Notes: generated from the letters alone by a model not told the origin. DNA of 64,000 nt from Armatimonadota bacterium (GCA_018268315.1 JAFDWU010000002.1:1-64000); one strand, 5' to 3'; counted from the first letter of the stretch, positions 24,749 to 34,292 are shown. Program-made: numbers and translations.

Positions 24749-27700
24749 TGCGCATTCGCCTCACCGAAGTAGGAGAGAACGGGGCACACTGGTAGACGTG
24801 GTAGCGGGGGCAACACGTTCCCTGCGGCATCCGTTCTAATAGGAAGGTTTGTAAGGTTGTCCAAGAATCCTCCCGGACGCCCGGTAGCCAGGACGGGATC
24901 AAACGTTACCGAAAGGTTCGGCACGTAAAGCTTCGTGGCAAAATCCCACCCTGCCGGTCGATGACTTGTCGGAATGTTATATCCGCTCTCCCCAAGTTGG
25001 CCCGGAATCCAGCCCCACTTCTTCAGCCACTCAGCCTGCTGGCCGATAGGAGGAGGCATGTTTTCCGAAATCGCTCCGATGATCTGAATTCGCTCATCAA
25101 TCGGTTCACCGTAGAACGGGGTGAACGGTGAAGTCCCGTAGTTGTCTCGGCGGGCCAAAACGCGATCCGCCTGACTGCCGCCAAGAGCTTGGTAATTGTC
25201 GTGGCGATCATTCGGGTTCGGGTTGAACCACGGGCCAGGAATGACGAAGAAGCTGCCTTCTTCGGCGTACATCACCGCTTCGATGCGAATGTCATGCGGG
25301 ACGATTGCCGCGCGAGCAAGCAGATAGTCATTGGTGGCAATGCTGCCGATGCTGGAGGCAACGATCTCAAGGACATTCATCGACTCGGCCAGCGCGGTGT
25401 AAGTGCCTCGGGTCAGTGCATCTGTCAAATTCGGGAAAGTGAAAGTCGCTGTCGGATCGCCGCTCAGTAGCGGATAGACCTCGGTCTCAAACTTCGGCGC
25501 TCGTTCCCACGCCTGAGCGCCAAGCCCCAAGAACGGAATCTGGGCGGCTGGCGAATCGACGTCTCGATATGGCGCGTAGAGCGCGGCAGAGTTTGAAAAC
25601 CGATAGTTGATGTTAGCGTTCGGCTGTCCCGGGCCCGGATAGTAGTAGTTGCTGCCGGGCGCGGTCACCTTGCGCTCGAACAAATACTGCGGCGTTGCAA
25701 GACCTGCGTTCACATTAAGGTTGATAAAGCTGTTGCTCGCCGGACCGTCATCCATCGTATGCGTCAGCATCAAAAGGAGATCGGTTGGTACGACGTCGGA
25801 CGAAGTACCGCCTGCGTTATAGCTCTTAACGTAGGGTTGATAAGTTGCAGGGTCGCCAGGGGTTCCCGTGGTGGGGTCCAGCAAGAACTCTGTCCTAAGT
25901 CCAATCTGCCCAGCCGCTGCCGGGATGCGAAGAGGATTGTAGGCAGGCGTTGAAAGCACTTCCTTTGCCTCGGCAGGAGTCGTTCCCTGCGCAGTGCCAA
26001 AGAACTGGGTGGTGTTGAGCACCACGTAGTCCTTTGCCAAGAGGGCCATAAGCGCAGTCGGCGGCGTAGTAATCAGCTTGCTTGGATCCGGGTTCTCGTC
26101 CGTGATCATATTCTGAACAAGGCCCTTTGTCAGGCTGCCCTCGACATAGATCGAGCCGCCAGAGACCACCGTAATCTGCGTGTTGGTCGGATATTGACCG
26201 CGCACCCGAACGTCGCCTGCAAAGTAGAGAACGCCATTGAAAGGCAGCCCATTCGTGAAGTTAACACTGGACCGCGTCGTGTTATTGATATCCACGCCGG
26301 GCGTCAAGGAGTTCACGATATAAACCTGGTTGCCAATCTTTCCAAGCTTGAATCTCAACTGAGCCTGGCCGCTGTCAGTGCCGTCCGGCTTCTTCCAAGT
26401 TCGGTTCGATCCGCGCTGATCGCGAGTGATAATGAAGCCGTCGGGCAAGAAAGTGAGATATGCGCCGCGTGGAACGTAGTAGGGGCCCTGCCAGCCAGAG
26501 TAAGCGCCACCGTTGTTCGGATTTAGCCAATCGTAAACCAAGGACTGCGAAGCGCCGACTTGTACGCGACCGGCTTCATCGCTGGGAACCTGGCGATCAT
26601 CCGCATTGTCCACGTACACGCCGCGTCCATGACCATACTTGCCGTTATTGGTACCACCAAGCTGCTTTCCGCTAAGAGCAGTCATTAGGACGTAACGGTT
26701 CTCTCCGCTGTCTGGATCGATTCGCTCAATGGAAGGAGGCGCCTTGTACGGAACCGCTCGCGTAAAACCCTTCGTGTCGGTCTTTTCCTGGGAATCGCGG
26801 AGCACGCCCAGGTAGGTACTGAACCCAGGGTCTTGGCTATCAAGGACTCCATCTGGATTCCCTGATTCCTTCTTAAGAACTGCCGTGCACTCGTTCCATT
26901 GGCCAGCGGTGCCGGAACCATCTGGACAGAGACCGAAGAAGGAAGTATTGAGCGTAAGCGAGGCGTGCTTAGTCGGATCTGAGATCACGCCATCCTCGTT
27001 AACGCCTTCAATAGTCCCGTTAACCCTGATACCATCGCCAACGTATGGCGTGATGGCCGCCACCACATTGCCGTAAATTTTCAAGTCGGCATTCACGTAC
27101 ATGGAGCCCATCGATGGAAAAGTTGAGCTTGTTTCCGTGGGCGATGAGGTCTTCGGATCGTACGGATTAATCAGCTTCACCCGGCCTCCGAGGTTAATCG
27201 GAGTGTTCACTGGCTCAGTCGTCCAGGTATCGACACCGCCTGGCGTCGTGTGGGGCGTGTAGGTTGTCCCGAGGTTGAACGGAAAGCCGATTTCAGCCGG
27301 ACGCGAAACGTTGTACTTGTTGCTTATATAGCGCGCCGATTCTATGATTCCAATTGAGGCGAAGGCAATCCGCTTCGTCTCCTCTCCGGAGAACGGCGTT
27401 CGCAGGGTCGTCGGATCGCTTGGGTTAACAACGCCCGTTCGACCAACTGATTCGATAATCAAGTAGTTGCGGAGCAGATTCGGCTGCCGAATCGTGCCCG
27501 GCGCGCTTGTTTGGAAAACCGTCGCGTCGCTTGGCGCATACCGTACGCGAATGAGAGCACGGCCGTTGTCGAACCGAACTCGTCTGTAAGGGCCAAGACC
27601 ATCGGGGCCGCCCTTATCAGGAAAGCCCAAACTTGCGCGAAGATATTTCGCATCGGGATCGTTTGGCAGAGGCGCTGTCGGAGTTCCCCGCCAGTCTGCG

Positions 27701-27930
27701 CCTTCTTGGCTGTTAAGGAGCTGGGAATGCGCGTATCGAATTCCTGCTTCGGCAAGGTCTCCCGCCAGCGTTCTGCGCACCGTCAGATTGCCGGATCGGA
27801 GGCCCCGGCTTACGATGCCAAGAAAACTAAGAGACAGGAGCAGTAGCACGCCGAGAATGATCAGCGCTATGAAAAGCGTCTGGCCGGCAACCTGGAGGCG
27901 ATTTCTGTAGGCGGTCGTTTGCATCGTCAT
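24745..27930 (-). CDS. Supersized PilX/GspK-like minor pilin, 1061 aa
   Basis: After a short basic leader, AGQTLFIALIILGVLLLLSLSFLG (about residues 15-38) is a pilin-type hydrophobic helix. RTLAGDLAEAGIRYAHSQL follows, the pattern of PilX_N/GspK proteins. There is no Glu at +5 of the mature helix, as known for GspK-type tip subunits. The remaining approximately 950 residues are beta-rich, with solenoid-like phrases such as YFAGDVRVRGQYP and GGSIYVEGSLTKG. Normal PilX is about 200 residues. It is coupled to its neighbours (7-base gap upstream, ATGA overlap downstream). Predicted role: pilus-tip subunit carrying a large extracellular domain. Confidence 0.8.
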   Translation of the reverse strand: MTMQTTAYRNRLQVAGQTLFIALIILGVLLLLSLSFLGIVSRGLRSGNLTVRRTLAGDLAEAGIRYAHSQLLNSQEGADWRGTPTAPLPNDPDAKYLRASLGFPDKGGPDGLGPYRRVRFDNGRALIRVRYAPSDATVFQTSAPGTIRQPNLLRNYLIIESVGRTGVVNPSDPTTLRTPFSGEETKRIAFASIGIIESARYISNKYNVSRPAEIGFPFNLGTTYTPHTTPGGVDTWTTEPVNTPINLGGRVKLINPYDPKTSSPTETSSTFPSMGSMYVNADLKIYGNVVAAITPYVGDGIRVNGTIEGVNEDGVISDPTKHASLTLNTSFFGLCPDGSGTAGQWNECTAVLKKESGNPDGVLDSQDPGFSTYLGVLRDSQEKTDTKGFTRAVPYKAPPSIERIDPDSGENRYVLMTALSGKQLGGTNNGKYGHGRGVYVDNADDRQVPSDEAGRVQVGASQSLVYDWLNPNNGGAYSGWQGPYYVPRGAYLTFLPDGFIITRDQRGSNRTWKKPDGTDSGQAQLRFKLGKIGNQVYIVNSLTPGVDINNTTRSSVNFTNGLPFNGVLYFAGDVRVRGQYPTNTQITVVSGGSIYVEGSLTKGLVQNMITDENPDPSKLITTPPTALMALLAKDYVVLNTTQFFGTAQGTTPAEAKEVLSTPAYNPLRIPAAAGQIGLRTEFLLDPTTGTPGDPATYQPYVKSYNAGGTSSDVVPTDLLLMLTHTMDDGPASNSFINLNVNAGLATPQYLFERKVTAPGSNYYYPGPGQPNANINYRFSNSAALYAPYRDVDSPAAQIPFLGLGAQAWERAPKFETEVYPLLSGDPTATFTFPNLTDALTRGTYTALAESMNVLEIVASSIGSIATNDYLLARAAIVPHDIRIEAVMYAEEGSFFVIPGPWFNPNPNDRHDNYQALGGSQADRVLARRDNYGTSPFTPFYGEPIDERIQIIGAISENMPPPIGQQAEWLKKWGWIPGQLGESGYNIPTSHRPAGWDFATKLYVPNLSVTFDPVLATGRPGGFLDNLTNLPIRTDAAGNVLPPLPRLPVCPVLSYFGEANAQ

Positions 27931-27937
27931 AAATCCT

Positions 27938-30145
27938 CTAGCGCAGGAAGTTCCTCACGGTTGCGTCCACCTTGACCGTCACTTGCTGAGCCGCCTGGCT
28001 CGCAAACATCGAGACGCCGCCCGGGTAGTTGCGAACGGTAATCATCACCGCAAGCTGCTGCTTGGTATCGTAATCCACCGCAATCAAGTCCTTGGCCTGG
28101 TTGAACTGGAATCGATAGGAAACCTGGAAGGCGCCTTGCGGCAGCGGCACGTTCGGGTCGCTGTTCAATTGGATATAACCTGCTTTGAACCGCGGCTGAT
28201 AAACAGCGCTCAAGAAGTCGCCCGGCGTATAAGTTGCCGGTGGTCCGGAGCTGAAGCCCAGCGCGGTGTAGTCCGCAGGCTCGGGCAGGTCCGTGTAGTT
28301 GATTTTGTATTGATTTACGCCTGGGCTCGTTGTCACCCTGGTGTAGCGCACGGGATTGCCATAATTCGGGCCGGGGTTCTGATCAGGACCGATCACCACT
28401 TCGCTGCCAGGAGCGATTGATCCAGGGAAGCCCACCAGCGGATCGAGGGGGCTTGGCGTTCCGTCGTACTTGTTTGCCGTGCCATCGGTGAGCAGCAGCG
28501 TTCCATCGTTTTGACAGACCGCGCGCAGATCGATAAAGCGATGGATGTCCGGCTTTAAGAACGCATAAGCGGGGTCGTTCCAGACTCGATTGAAGCAGTG
28601 GTTGATTTGGTAGTCCGGGTTGCCGGAATCCTTCGGGGAATACGTAGCGCCAGCCCCCGAGTCCACAAGTGGGCTTTGACTCAAACCGGTGAAGACGAAG
28701 GGCTGGTTGTCAGGAACCGGGCTAACCGACGACGTGTTGCCGACTTCCGAAATTTTGAAGCTGGTTGTCACCTTGCCGTTGCGGTAATCCGGAACCAGCG
28801 GTCGGAAGAGGGGACCCCACTTTGCCCGCTTGGTTGAATCCGCAAGCCAGTTCGATCGACCGCTTGCCGCTTGGAGTGCCTGCGAATAAGGGTAGTTCCT
28901 CGTTCCGGCGATTCCGTTTTGATAGGCATCAATGCTAAACAACTCTACGCCGCTATTGAACTCGCTCTGCCCTGCGCTATAGGTTCCCGGGTCAACTCCA
29001 ACAATGCTCCAGCCAGGGAAGGTACTGCTGGCGTCATTGCGCCCAACCAGGTAAGGCAGCCCATCCGTCCAGGTGCTGTTAAACACCCGAATGACGGGAT
29101 CGTTCCAAGATGCAAATTGGGTTCGGAAGACGTCGGCAGCAACTGCTTGAGCATTGTCGGTTTCTTCGCCCTGGCGAACGGCAACCTGCGCCTCCGCGGG
29201 TTCAGAAGCAACTCGCTCCGGCTTAAACTGAATCAGCGGGACGACACCGTCAAGGATGGTCTTCGTGGTACCGGGACCCGTCTTCACACTTCTCGTCCTT
29301 GCAATGACCTGGTCGTAGCGGTGAGCCTGGGTTTGGATTGTCGCCTTCTTGAGCCAGTTCGTAATTCGTGTTTGCTTCGCGGCTCCCGAGGGAGTCAACG
29401 CAAAAGTGGAAGGGTTGTAGTCCGTTCCCGGAATCATCGTAAAGAACGTCGGGTCATCAAGGTCCGTCACCTGCCCGCCCGATGCTTGGAACAGATCAGT
29501 ATTCGGCAAGTAGGTTTTCGCAACGCCGTTATAGAGGTAGGGAGCAACTTCAGCCCGGTAGAGGACAAAGAGGTTATCCTGGGTGGAATCCACTGCCATC
29601 AGGACCCCAGAATACGGTTCGCGATATCCTGTCTTGAGCTCAAGAGGATCGCGTAGGCCGATCCAGTATCGAATGATGGTCGATCCGGGAGCGACGGGAA
29701 GCACGATCTGTCCCTTCGGCGCCGTCAGCGTTGGGTCAACCTTGCCGGTGGTTGGGTCCGTAAGAACCGGGTTGCCGCTGCCATCAAGAACGGGAGATCC
29801 TTCAGCAGGCTTGACAATGTCCAGCTTCGCGTAGGAGAGGTCAAACGTGGCAGTTGGATGAGGGTTCGTCACCGGAACCTGGTCGCCAATGGCAGCCGGG
29901 TAAACGATGGTGATCGCGCCCTTCAATCCGCTGTTATCGCGAACGCCCACGCTCTGCTTGATCTCGCTGGAAATTCGCTCTCCTAACTGGCGCGCCTTTT
30001 CCTGCGAATCGGCGATGCCTTGAGCTTGCCGTGTGGCGTTAAAGCTCTGAATCAGCGGCACGATGAGCACGGTGAGCAAGACTGCCGTGATCGCCAAGAC
30101 CGTTAGAAGCTCAACAAGCGTGTATGCGCGTCGCATCATCTTCAC
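27938..30145 (-). CDS. Supersized PilW-like prepilin, 735 aa
   Basis: The leader MKMMRRA is followed by YTLVELLTVLAITAVLLTVLIV, a class III signal with Glu at +5 and Ala instead of Gly at -1. The helix runs into ATRQAQGIADSQEKARQLGERISSEIKQSVG, the polar half of a PilW-type helix. About 660 residues of Pro/Gly/Thr-rich, beta-type sequence follow; PilW itself is usually about 270. The GTG start overlaps the stop of the PilV-like gene (GTGA). Position after the PilV-like and before the PilX-like gene supports the assignment. Confidence 0.8.
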   Translation of the reverse strand: MKMMRRAYTLVELLTVLAITAVLLTVLIVPLIQSFNATRQAQGIADSQEKARQLGERISSEIKQSVGVRDNSGLKGAITIVYPAAIGDQVPVTNPHPTATFDLSYAKLDIVKPAEGSPVLDGSGNPVLTDPTTGKVDPTLTAPKGQIVLPVAPGSTIIRYWIGLRDPLELKTGYREPYSGVLMAVDSTQDNLFVLYRAEVAPYLYNGVAKTYLPNTDLFQASGGQVTDLDDPTFFTMIPGTDYNPSTFALTPSGAAKQTRITNWLKKATIQTQAHRYDQVIARTRSVKTGPGTTKTILDGVVPLIQFKPERVASEPAEAQVAVRQGEETDNAQAVAADVFRTQFASWNDPVIRVFNSTWTDGLPYLVGRNDASSTFPGWSIVGVDPGTYSAGQSEFNSGVELFSIDAYQNGIAGTRNYPYSQALQAASGRSNWLADSTKRAKWGPLFRPLVPDYRNGKVTTSFKISEVGNTSSVSPVPDNQPFVFTGLSQSPLVDSGAGATYSPKDSGNPDYQINHCFNRVWNDPAYAFLKPDIHRFIDLRAVCQNDGTLLLTDGTANKYDGTPSPLDPLVGFPGSIAPGSEVVIGPDQNPGPNYGNPVRYTRVTTSPGVNQYKINYTDLPEPADYTALGFSSGPPATYTPGDFLSAVYQPRFKAGYIQLNSDPNVPLPQGAFQVSYRFQFNQAKDLIAVDYDTKQQLAVMITVRNYPGGVSMFASQAAQQVTVKVDATVRNFLR

Positions 30146-32220
30146 TGCTGGCCCCCTTGGATAAACGTTTGGGTCGAGGCAACTCTAAAGTTGCGCGCGT
30201 AATCTTCGAAAGCGGCGAGATTCTTCACGAGATCGTTACCCAGGTTCAAGAAGCCGCTATTAGTGACGACTCTTGCTGTCAGAGATACGCCCTTCACACC
30301 CCGTACGGCATAGCCGTAGGGCGGCTGATAAGTCCCCGAGGGCAAATCGAAGCAGGCACTGGCATCGACCTCGGTTAGGTCAACAAATGGATACGGAATG
30401 TCCGTAGTATCTGGTCGCTGAACCACGAATGAATAATCGTTAAGCGACGTTGGCTGCGTTGTACTGGTTGGGCTCCCGCACTCGGCGCCTGTTCGATACC
30501 AGCCTTGCTGAAGCATCACACGTTGGCCAACGGTTACGCCTGGGAAATACATCCGGTTCGTGTGGCCGCCGGTTGTCCCGTCAGATCCGCCGACGTAATA
30601 CTGCCCCACGTTCGGGGCGCTATAAGTCTGCTGATAGATGTTTGAAGCCTTAAACGCCTGAGCGGCAACTTCCTGGTTCGCGCGGTAAAGCACTCGCAAC
30701 TTGCGACCCGTGAGATTCAAAGCGTTTGGGTTCTTCGTCATGTCCTGCTGCACGCTAACGCCAGTCTGTCCCGGATAGACCACCAACACCACAGTTGTGG
30801 CGTCCTCTGGAAGGCCCGTCTTCGCAACCTTCGATTTCGTGACACCGTTCCGAAATCCGATAATGCCGTGAACAGAGTCAAGCACTACTTCATCCGATAG
30901 CACCACTGCGCCTGTCTCCTGATCTTCAACGATGACAGTCGGATTAGTTGTAATCGTTGGGATTGGCGTATTCGCCGAAACAGACGTGTCAACCTGAGCC
31001 GGGTCAATATCCAGGGTAGGCACGTTCAAGCCCTTGAAGCGGGTGTAGTCCGGATTCTGGGATTCACGCGCCTTGATCCCGAACGAGGACACGCGCAGGG
31101 CGACATTAGCGGTGTCCGCCACAGAAAGGTTCTCGTGAAGGATTCGCCAGTCGTACACGTCATAGGAAACCTTCGCAATTAGTGGCTGGCGGCCCTTTGA
31201 CGTGTACTGGAACGTATTGAATCCTGCAGGGTTAAAGAGCAAGAGTCCATGCGCCCAATCGGTCAGCTTGTACTCATAGGGGTCGGTAGAGAATGCAGTG
31301 ACCTGACGGAACTGCTTCAGTACGTGAATCGTGAACTGATCCACGCTGAGCAGGGACTCGCCCGCTCCCAGCGTGATAATGCCGGGCAGGGATGTGTCGC
31401 CAGATGGTTGGACGATGTAGTAGGTGTAGTAACCGCCGCCGGGGCTGGAAGGCGGAACAATCTGGCCGGTAAACGTTCGGCGAACCTTATCTCCGCTGAA
31501 CGGTTGAACCCAATAATCGAAGGTCACCCGGAACGTATTCGCAGGGCCTGATGACGGACCATTGATAATGGGCAGTTGGATCTTCGCGTGATCGCCGTCA
31601 AGCCCGGTGGTGAAATACTGATAGTTGAGAGCATTTCCATCAGCAGAAGCGTTAGCAATCTGCTCCATCTCCGAGCCAAATATCTCGAACAGCGGCACGT
31701 AGGTCAGGCCGGAGGCATAGGTATCAGAGGAGGTCAAAACCGGACCGAAGCGCAAAGTCACCAGCGATCCAAAATCAACTCCGCCCAAAGACCGCGGTGA
31801 AGGGATGTGGTATTGATCATCAATTACCCGGCGGAACAGATTCGCGCCAGATACATAGGGCCACAGCCCAGCCGGATGCCCATTGATGAGCACCATTCCG
31901 CTCTGGTTAATCTGGTTTCCCGCAATACCTAAGTCTTGAGGCGACCGCGTGGGATCGGAATCGACGTAGACGACGCCAGCCTGATAGAGGTACTTCACCG
32001 GCAGAATCGCAGTTGGGAGATCTTCTGAGTTATGCAGAAGTTCATCTCGCACATCCGCAGCAAGAGATGCCGCAGCTAGACGAAACCGCGATTGGGCCAG
32101 AAGCCGAATACCCCCCGGGAATATCCTTGCGACGGCAAGGATGCCGGTCAAGAAGACCACTATGACGACAAGCAACTCAACGAGCGTTGTCGCAGCGGTG
32201 CGGCGCAGTTTCATCTTCAT
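30142..32220 (-). CDS. Supersized PilV-like prepilin, 692 aa
   Basis: The leader MKMKLRRTAA precedes TTLVELLVVIVVFLTGILAVARIFPGG, a prepilin helix with Glu at +5, Ala at -1 and an unusual Thr at +1. The FPGGIRLL and SRFRLAAASLAADVRDELL segments extend the helix. The rest is beta-rich with several Tyr/Gly/Pro-rich stretches. PilV is normally under 200 residues. It lies 14 bases downstream of the FimU-like prepilin and overlaps the PilW-like gene. Confidence 0.8.
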   Translation of the reverse strand: MKMKLRRTAATTLVELLVVIVVFLTGILAVARIFPGGIRLLAQSRFRLAAASLAADVRDELLHNSEDLPTAILPVKYLYQAGVVYVDSDPTRSPQDLGIAGNQINQSGMVLINGHPAGLWPYVSGANLFRRVIDDQYHIPSPRSLGGVDFGSLVTLRFGPVLTSSDTYASGLTYVPLFEIFGSEMEQIANASADGNALNYQYFTTGLDGDHAKIQLPIINGPSSGPANTFRVTFDYWVQPFSGDKVRRTFTGQIVPPSSPGGGYYTYYIVQPSGDTSLPGIITLGAGESLLSVDQFTIHVLKQFRQVTAFSTDPYEYKLTDWAHGLLLFNPAGFNTFQYTSKGRQPLIAKVSYDVYDWRILHENLSVADTANVALRVSSFGIKARESQNPDYTRFKGLNVPTLDIDPAQVDTSVSANTPIPTITTNPTVIVEDQETGAVVLSDEVVLDSVHGIIGFRNGVTKSKVAKTGLPEDATTVVLVVYPGQTGVSVQQDMTKNPNALNLTGRKLRVLYRANQEVAAQAFKASNIYQQTYSAPNVGQYYVGGSDGTTGGHTNRMYFPGVTVGQRVMLQQGWYRTGAECGSPTSTTQPTSLNDYSFVVQRPDTTDIPYPFVDLTEVDASACFDLPSGTYQPPYGYAVRGVKGVSLTARVVTNSGFLNLGNDLVKNLAAFEDYARNFRVASTQTFIQGGQQ

Positions 32221-32234
32221 ACTCTTTCTCGTAG

Positions 32235-33086
32235 TTATGGAATCGCTCTAAAGGATTTATTGCTTATTTCGAGAGAGTCGATGAGCTTCACCGATCCACT
32301 GAGTGTCAAAACGTAGTCGCGTCGTTCGCGGAGGGTGTCTCCATCTCCGGTGTATTCCCGGAAATAGCTGTCCCAAGTGATGATCGTATTATCCGGAGGG
32401 CTTGAATACCCTAGCTGGCGCGGATCGTCGTTGGCGTTTCCGCTCGTCAATCCCCAACCCGTCCAGAACGGCGCATAGTGAATTTCAATGCGCGTCCCGT
32501 TGCCTGGCAATCGGACCTTGCCGATGTCGTAGCCGTCAACGTTATAGAACCAGGAAGTGATCGTTCGATCGCCCGAGCCGGAGCCTTCGGAGTTGATGTT
32601 TTCGTTAATGCCAAGGGCACTGTCAATATCGATGTCCGTTCTGCGCAGGATGCGTGAAACGGTAACTCCCGGACCGTATTTCTGACGATGATTTGCATCC
32701 TCACCCGGGCCAAGCGGAGTCGGATCAATATTCGGCCAGACAGCCGAGGTGTAAGCGTTGCTTGCTGAGGAAACCATGGATGGCTTCATATCCCCGATGC
32801 CGCCGATGCGCTTCGGATAAAGGAATCCCCTAACCTTCTCTGCTGGCACAACTGACCCGTCTGAAGTGTAAAGGGATGCATATCCCAGGAGGGCCGGAGG
32901 ATAAGCCTCTTGATCGTAACGATAAAGCTGGAGCGCCTGATGAATCTGTGCCATCTGGGCGGCATCCGTTGCCCTTTTGGCCTGGTCCTTGGCGCGAGAG
33001 AAAACGGAGAAAGTTAGGCCCGCAAGTATGCCGATGATCGAAATGACCACCAGCAGTTCAACTAACGAAAAAGCCCTTAACTTCAT
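32235..33086 (-). CDS. FimU/GspG-like prepilin, 283 aa
   Basis: The leader MKLRA is followed by FSLVELLVVISIIGILAGL, the best class III prepilin signal of the set (Glu at +5, Ala at -1). The region DAAQMAQIHQALQLYRYDQEAYPP is the alpha-helix end typical of GspG/pseudopilins. The C-terminal domain has several Asp/Gly-rich loops (EYTGDGDTLRERRDYVLTLSG). It is the smallest and first of the four pilin-like genes, the FimU position, and could be the core initiating minor pilin or a major-type subunit. A GGGAGAGG sequence lies upstream of the ATG. Confidence 0.85.
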   Translation of the reverse strand: MKLRAFSLVELLVVISIIGILAGLTFSVFSRAKDQAKRATDAAQMAQIHQALQLYRYDQEAYPPALLGYASLYTSDGSVVPAEKVRGFLYPKRIGGIGDMKPSMVSSASNAYTSAVWPNIDPTPLGPGEDANHRQKYGPGVTVSRILRRTDIDIDSALGINENINSEGSGSGDRTITSWFYNVDGYDIGKVRLPGNGTRIEIHYAPFWTGWGLTSGNANDDPRQLGYSSPPDNTIITWDSYFREYTGDGDTLRERRDYVLTLSGSVKLIDSLEISNKSFRAIP

Positions 33087-33145
33087 TTAACTCGTCCTCT
33101 CCCTTGTCTTCGGACCGCCCCCGAACCCGAATTGTTCCCTCGTTT

Positions 33146-34213
33146 CTATCCCCTCGAGCCTGTCACCCAGGCTAGATATGCATTCCAAACGCCCATCAGC
33201 TGGTGCTGAAACACCACCGCCGCAATCGCCCCCATTGCCAGGTATGGTCCGAACGGAATCATCGTTCGTTCTACCTCATAGTCCTCCATTTCTTGAACCG
33301 GAAGATAGGGATCTTCACCGAAGTAAGAAATATAGAACTTGGGAATAAATAGCCCAATGATGTCTAGGCATAAGACGTAGCCAATACCGCATTTGATCAA
33401 GGAACCTATAGATTCAGGCTCATACACTTCATCGGCCTCACCCTTTGCATCATCGCCAGGCTCTGTTTTGGAACCTCCTGCGGCCTCTGCTGGGCTATAC
33501 GAATCGCCCTTAAGAAGAAGCGCTTGAACGCCGCCAAGGATTGCGCCGGCAAGCACGGCAAGGGCGATGCTCCACAAGGTCATCACTGGGAAAAGGACTG
33601 CGCCAAAGCCGCGAACCATCTTGATGTCCCCGTGCCCCATGGCGTCTTTGCCGAACATAAGCCGCCCGAACATGGCGATGAACCAGAGGATTCCCACGCC
33701 CAGTAGCGCGCCTGCGATCGAGTTAGGAAGCCCGTTGCTGGCGAAGGCTGTCGGCCGATGGCTCGCAAAGAGGTAGTAGTTATAGGCAAGGCCCACAAAG
33801 AATAGGAAAGCGTTGATCTGATCTGGGATGATGTAGAACTCCCAGTCGATGAAAATAATCGCGACGAGGGAGGAGGCCACCGCCGCATAGGCTACGGCCG
33901 TACCCACATCCCAGCGAACGACCATATACTGATACCAAATCGCCGCCCAAATGATGCCGTTGAGCAGTTCAACTAAGAAATAGCGTGGGGGCACCTTCAC
34001 CTTGCAGTAGCGGCACTTGCCACCGAGTATCAGCCAAGATAGGAGCGGGAAAAGGTCAGCCGGTCCGAGCTGATGCTTGCAGTTAGGGCAGAAGCTGTTC
34101 TTTGGGTTGGACAGGGAAATGCCGCGAGGCATCCGGTAAATGACGACGTTCAGGAAGCTTCCTATTGTTGCGCCAAGGAAGAGCCCGACCACCCACGTCC
34201 AAGGATAAAACAT
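33146..34213 (-). CDS. pilD: Prepilin peptidase/N-methyltransferase PilD
   Basis: PilD cleaves prepilin leaders at the inner membrane and methylates the new N-terminus. It starts with FLGATIGSFLNVVIYRMPRG, has the zinc pairs CPNC and CRYC (the cytosolic loop linked to the bifunctional form), and the two catalytic aspartates in FIDWEFYIIPD and GHGDIKM. An acidic, low-complexity insertion lies after the GHGD helix (about residues 228-265), followed by an extra membrane segment. This makes the protein 355 residues rather than about 250-290. It is located between pilC and the prepilin genes. Confidence 0.95.
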   Translation of the reverse strand: MFYPWTWVVGLFLGATIGSFLNVVIYRMPRGISLSNPKNSFCPNCKHQLGPADLFPLLSWLILGGKCRYCKVKVPPRYFLVELLNGIIWAAIWYQYMVVRWDVGTAVAYAAVASSLVAIIFIDWEFYIIPDQINAFLFFVGLAYNYYLFASHRPTAFASNGLPNSIAGALLGVGILWFIAMFGRLMFGKDAMGHGDIKMVRGFGAVLFPVMTLWSIALAVLAGAILGGVQALLLKGDSYSPAEAAGGSKTEPGDDAKGEADEVYEPESIGSLIKCGIGYVLCLDIIGLFIPKFYISYFGEDPYLPVQEMEDYEVERTMIPFGPYLAMGAIAAVVFQHQLMGVWNAYLAWVTGSRG

Positions 34214-34261
34214 CCTGCGTTAGCTTGACACACCCATGCGGCTGTTTGCCGAACTTAAAAT

Positions 34262-34292
34262 GAATTGGCCCGACAATGTGGATTGTCGGGCC
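34262..34292 (-). terminator. Terminator after pilC
   Basis: GGCCCGACAAT and its exact reverse complement flank a 4-base loop (34267-34292), an 11-bp perfect stem. On the minus strand AATTCATTTTAAG follows, a broken U-rich tail. It lies between the pilC stop and the pilD start, so it may separate a pilBTC unit from the pilD/minor-pilin unit, at least in part. Confidence 0.7.
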
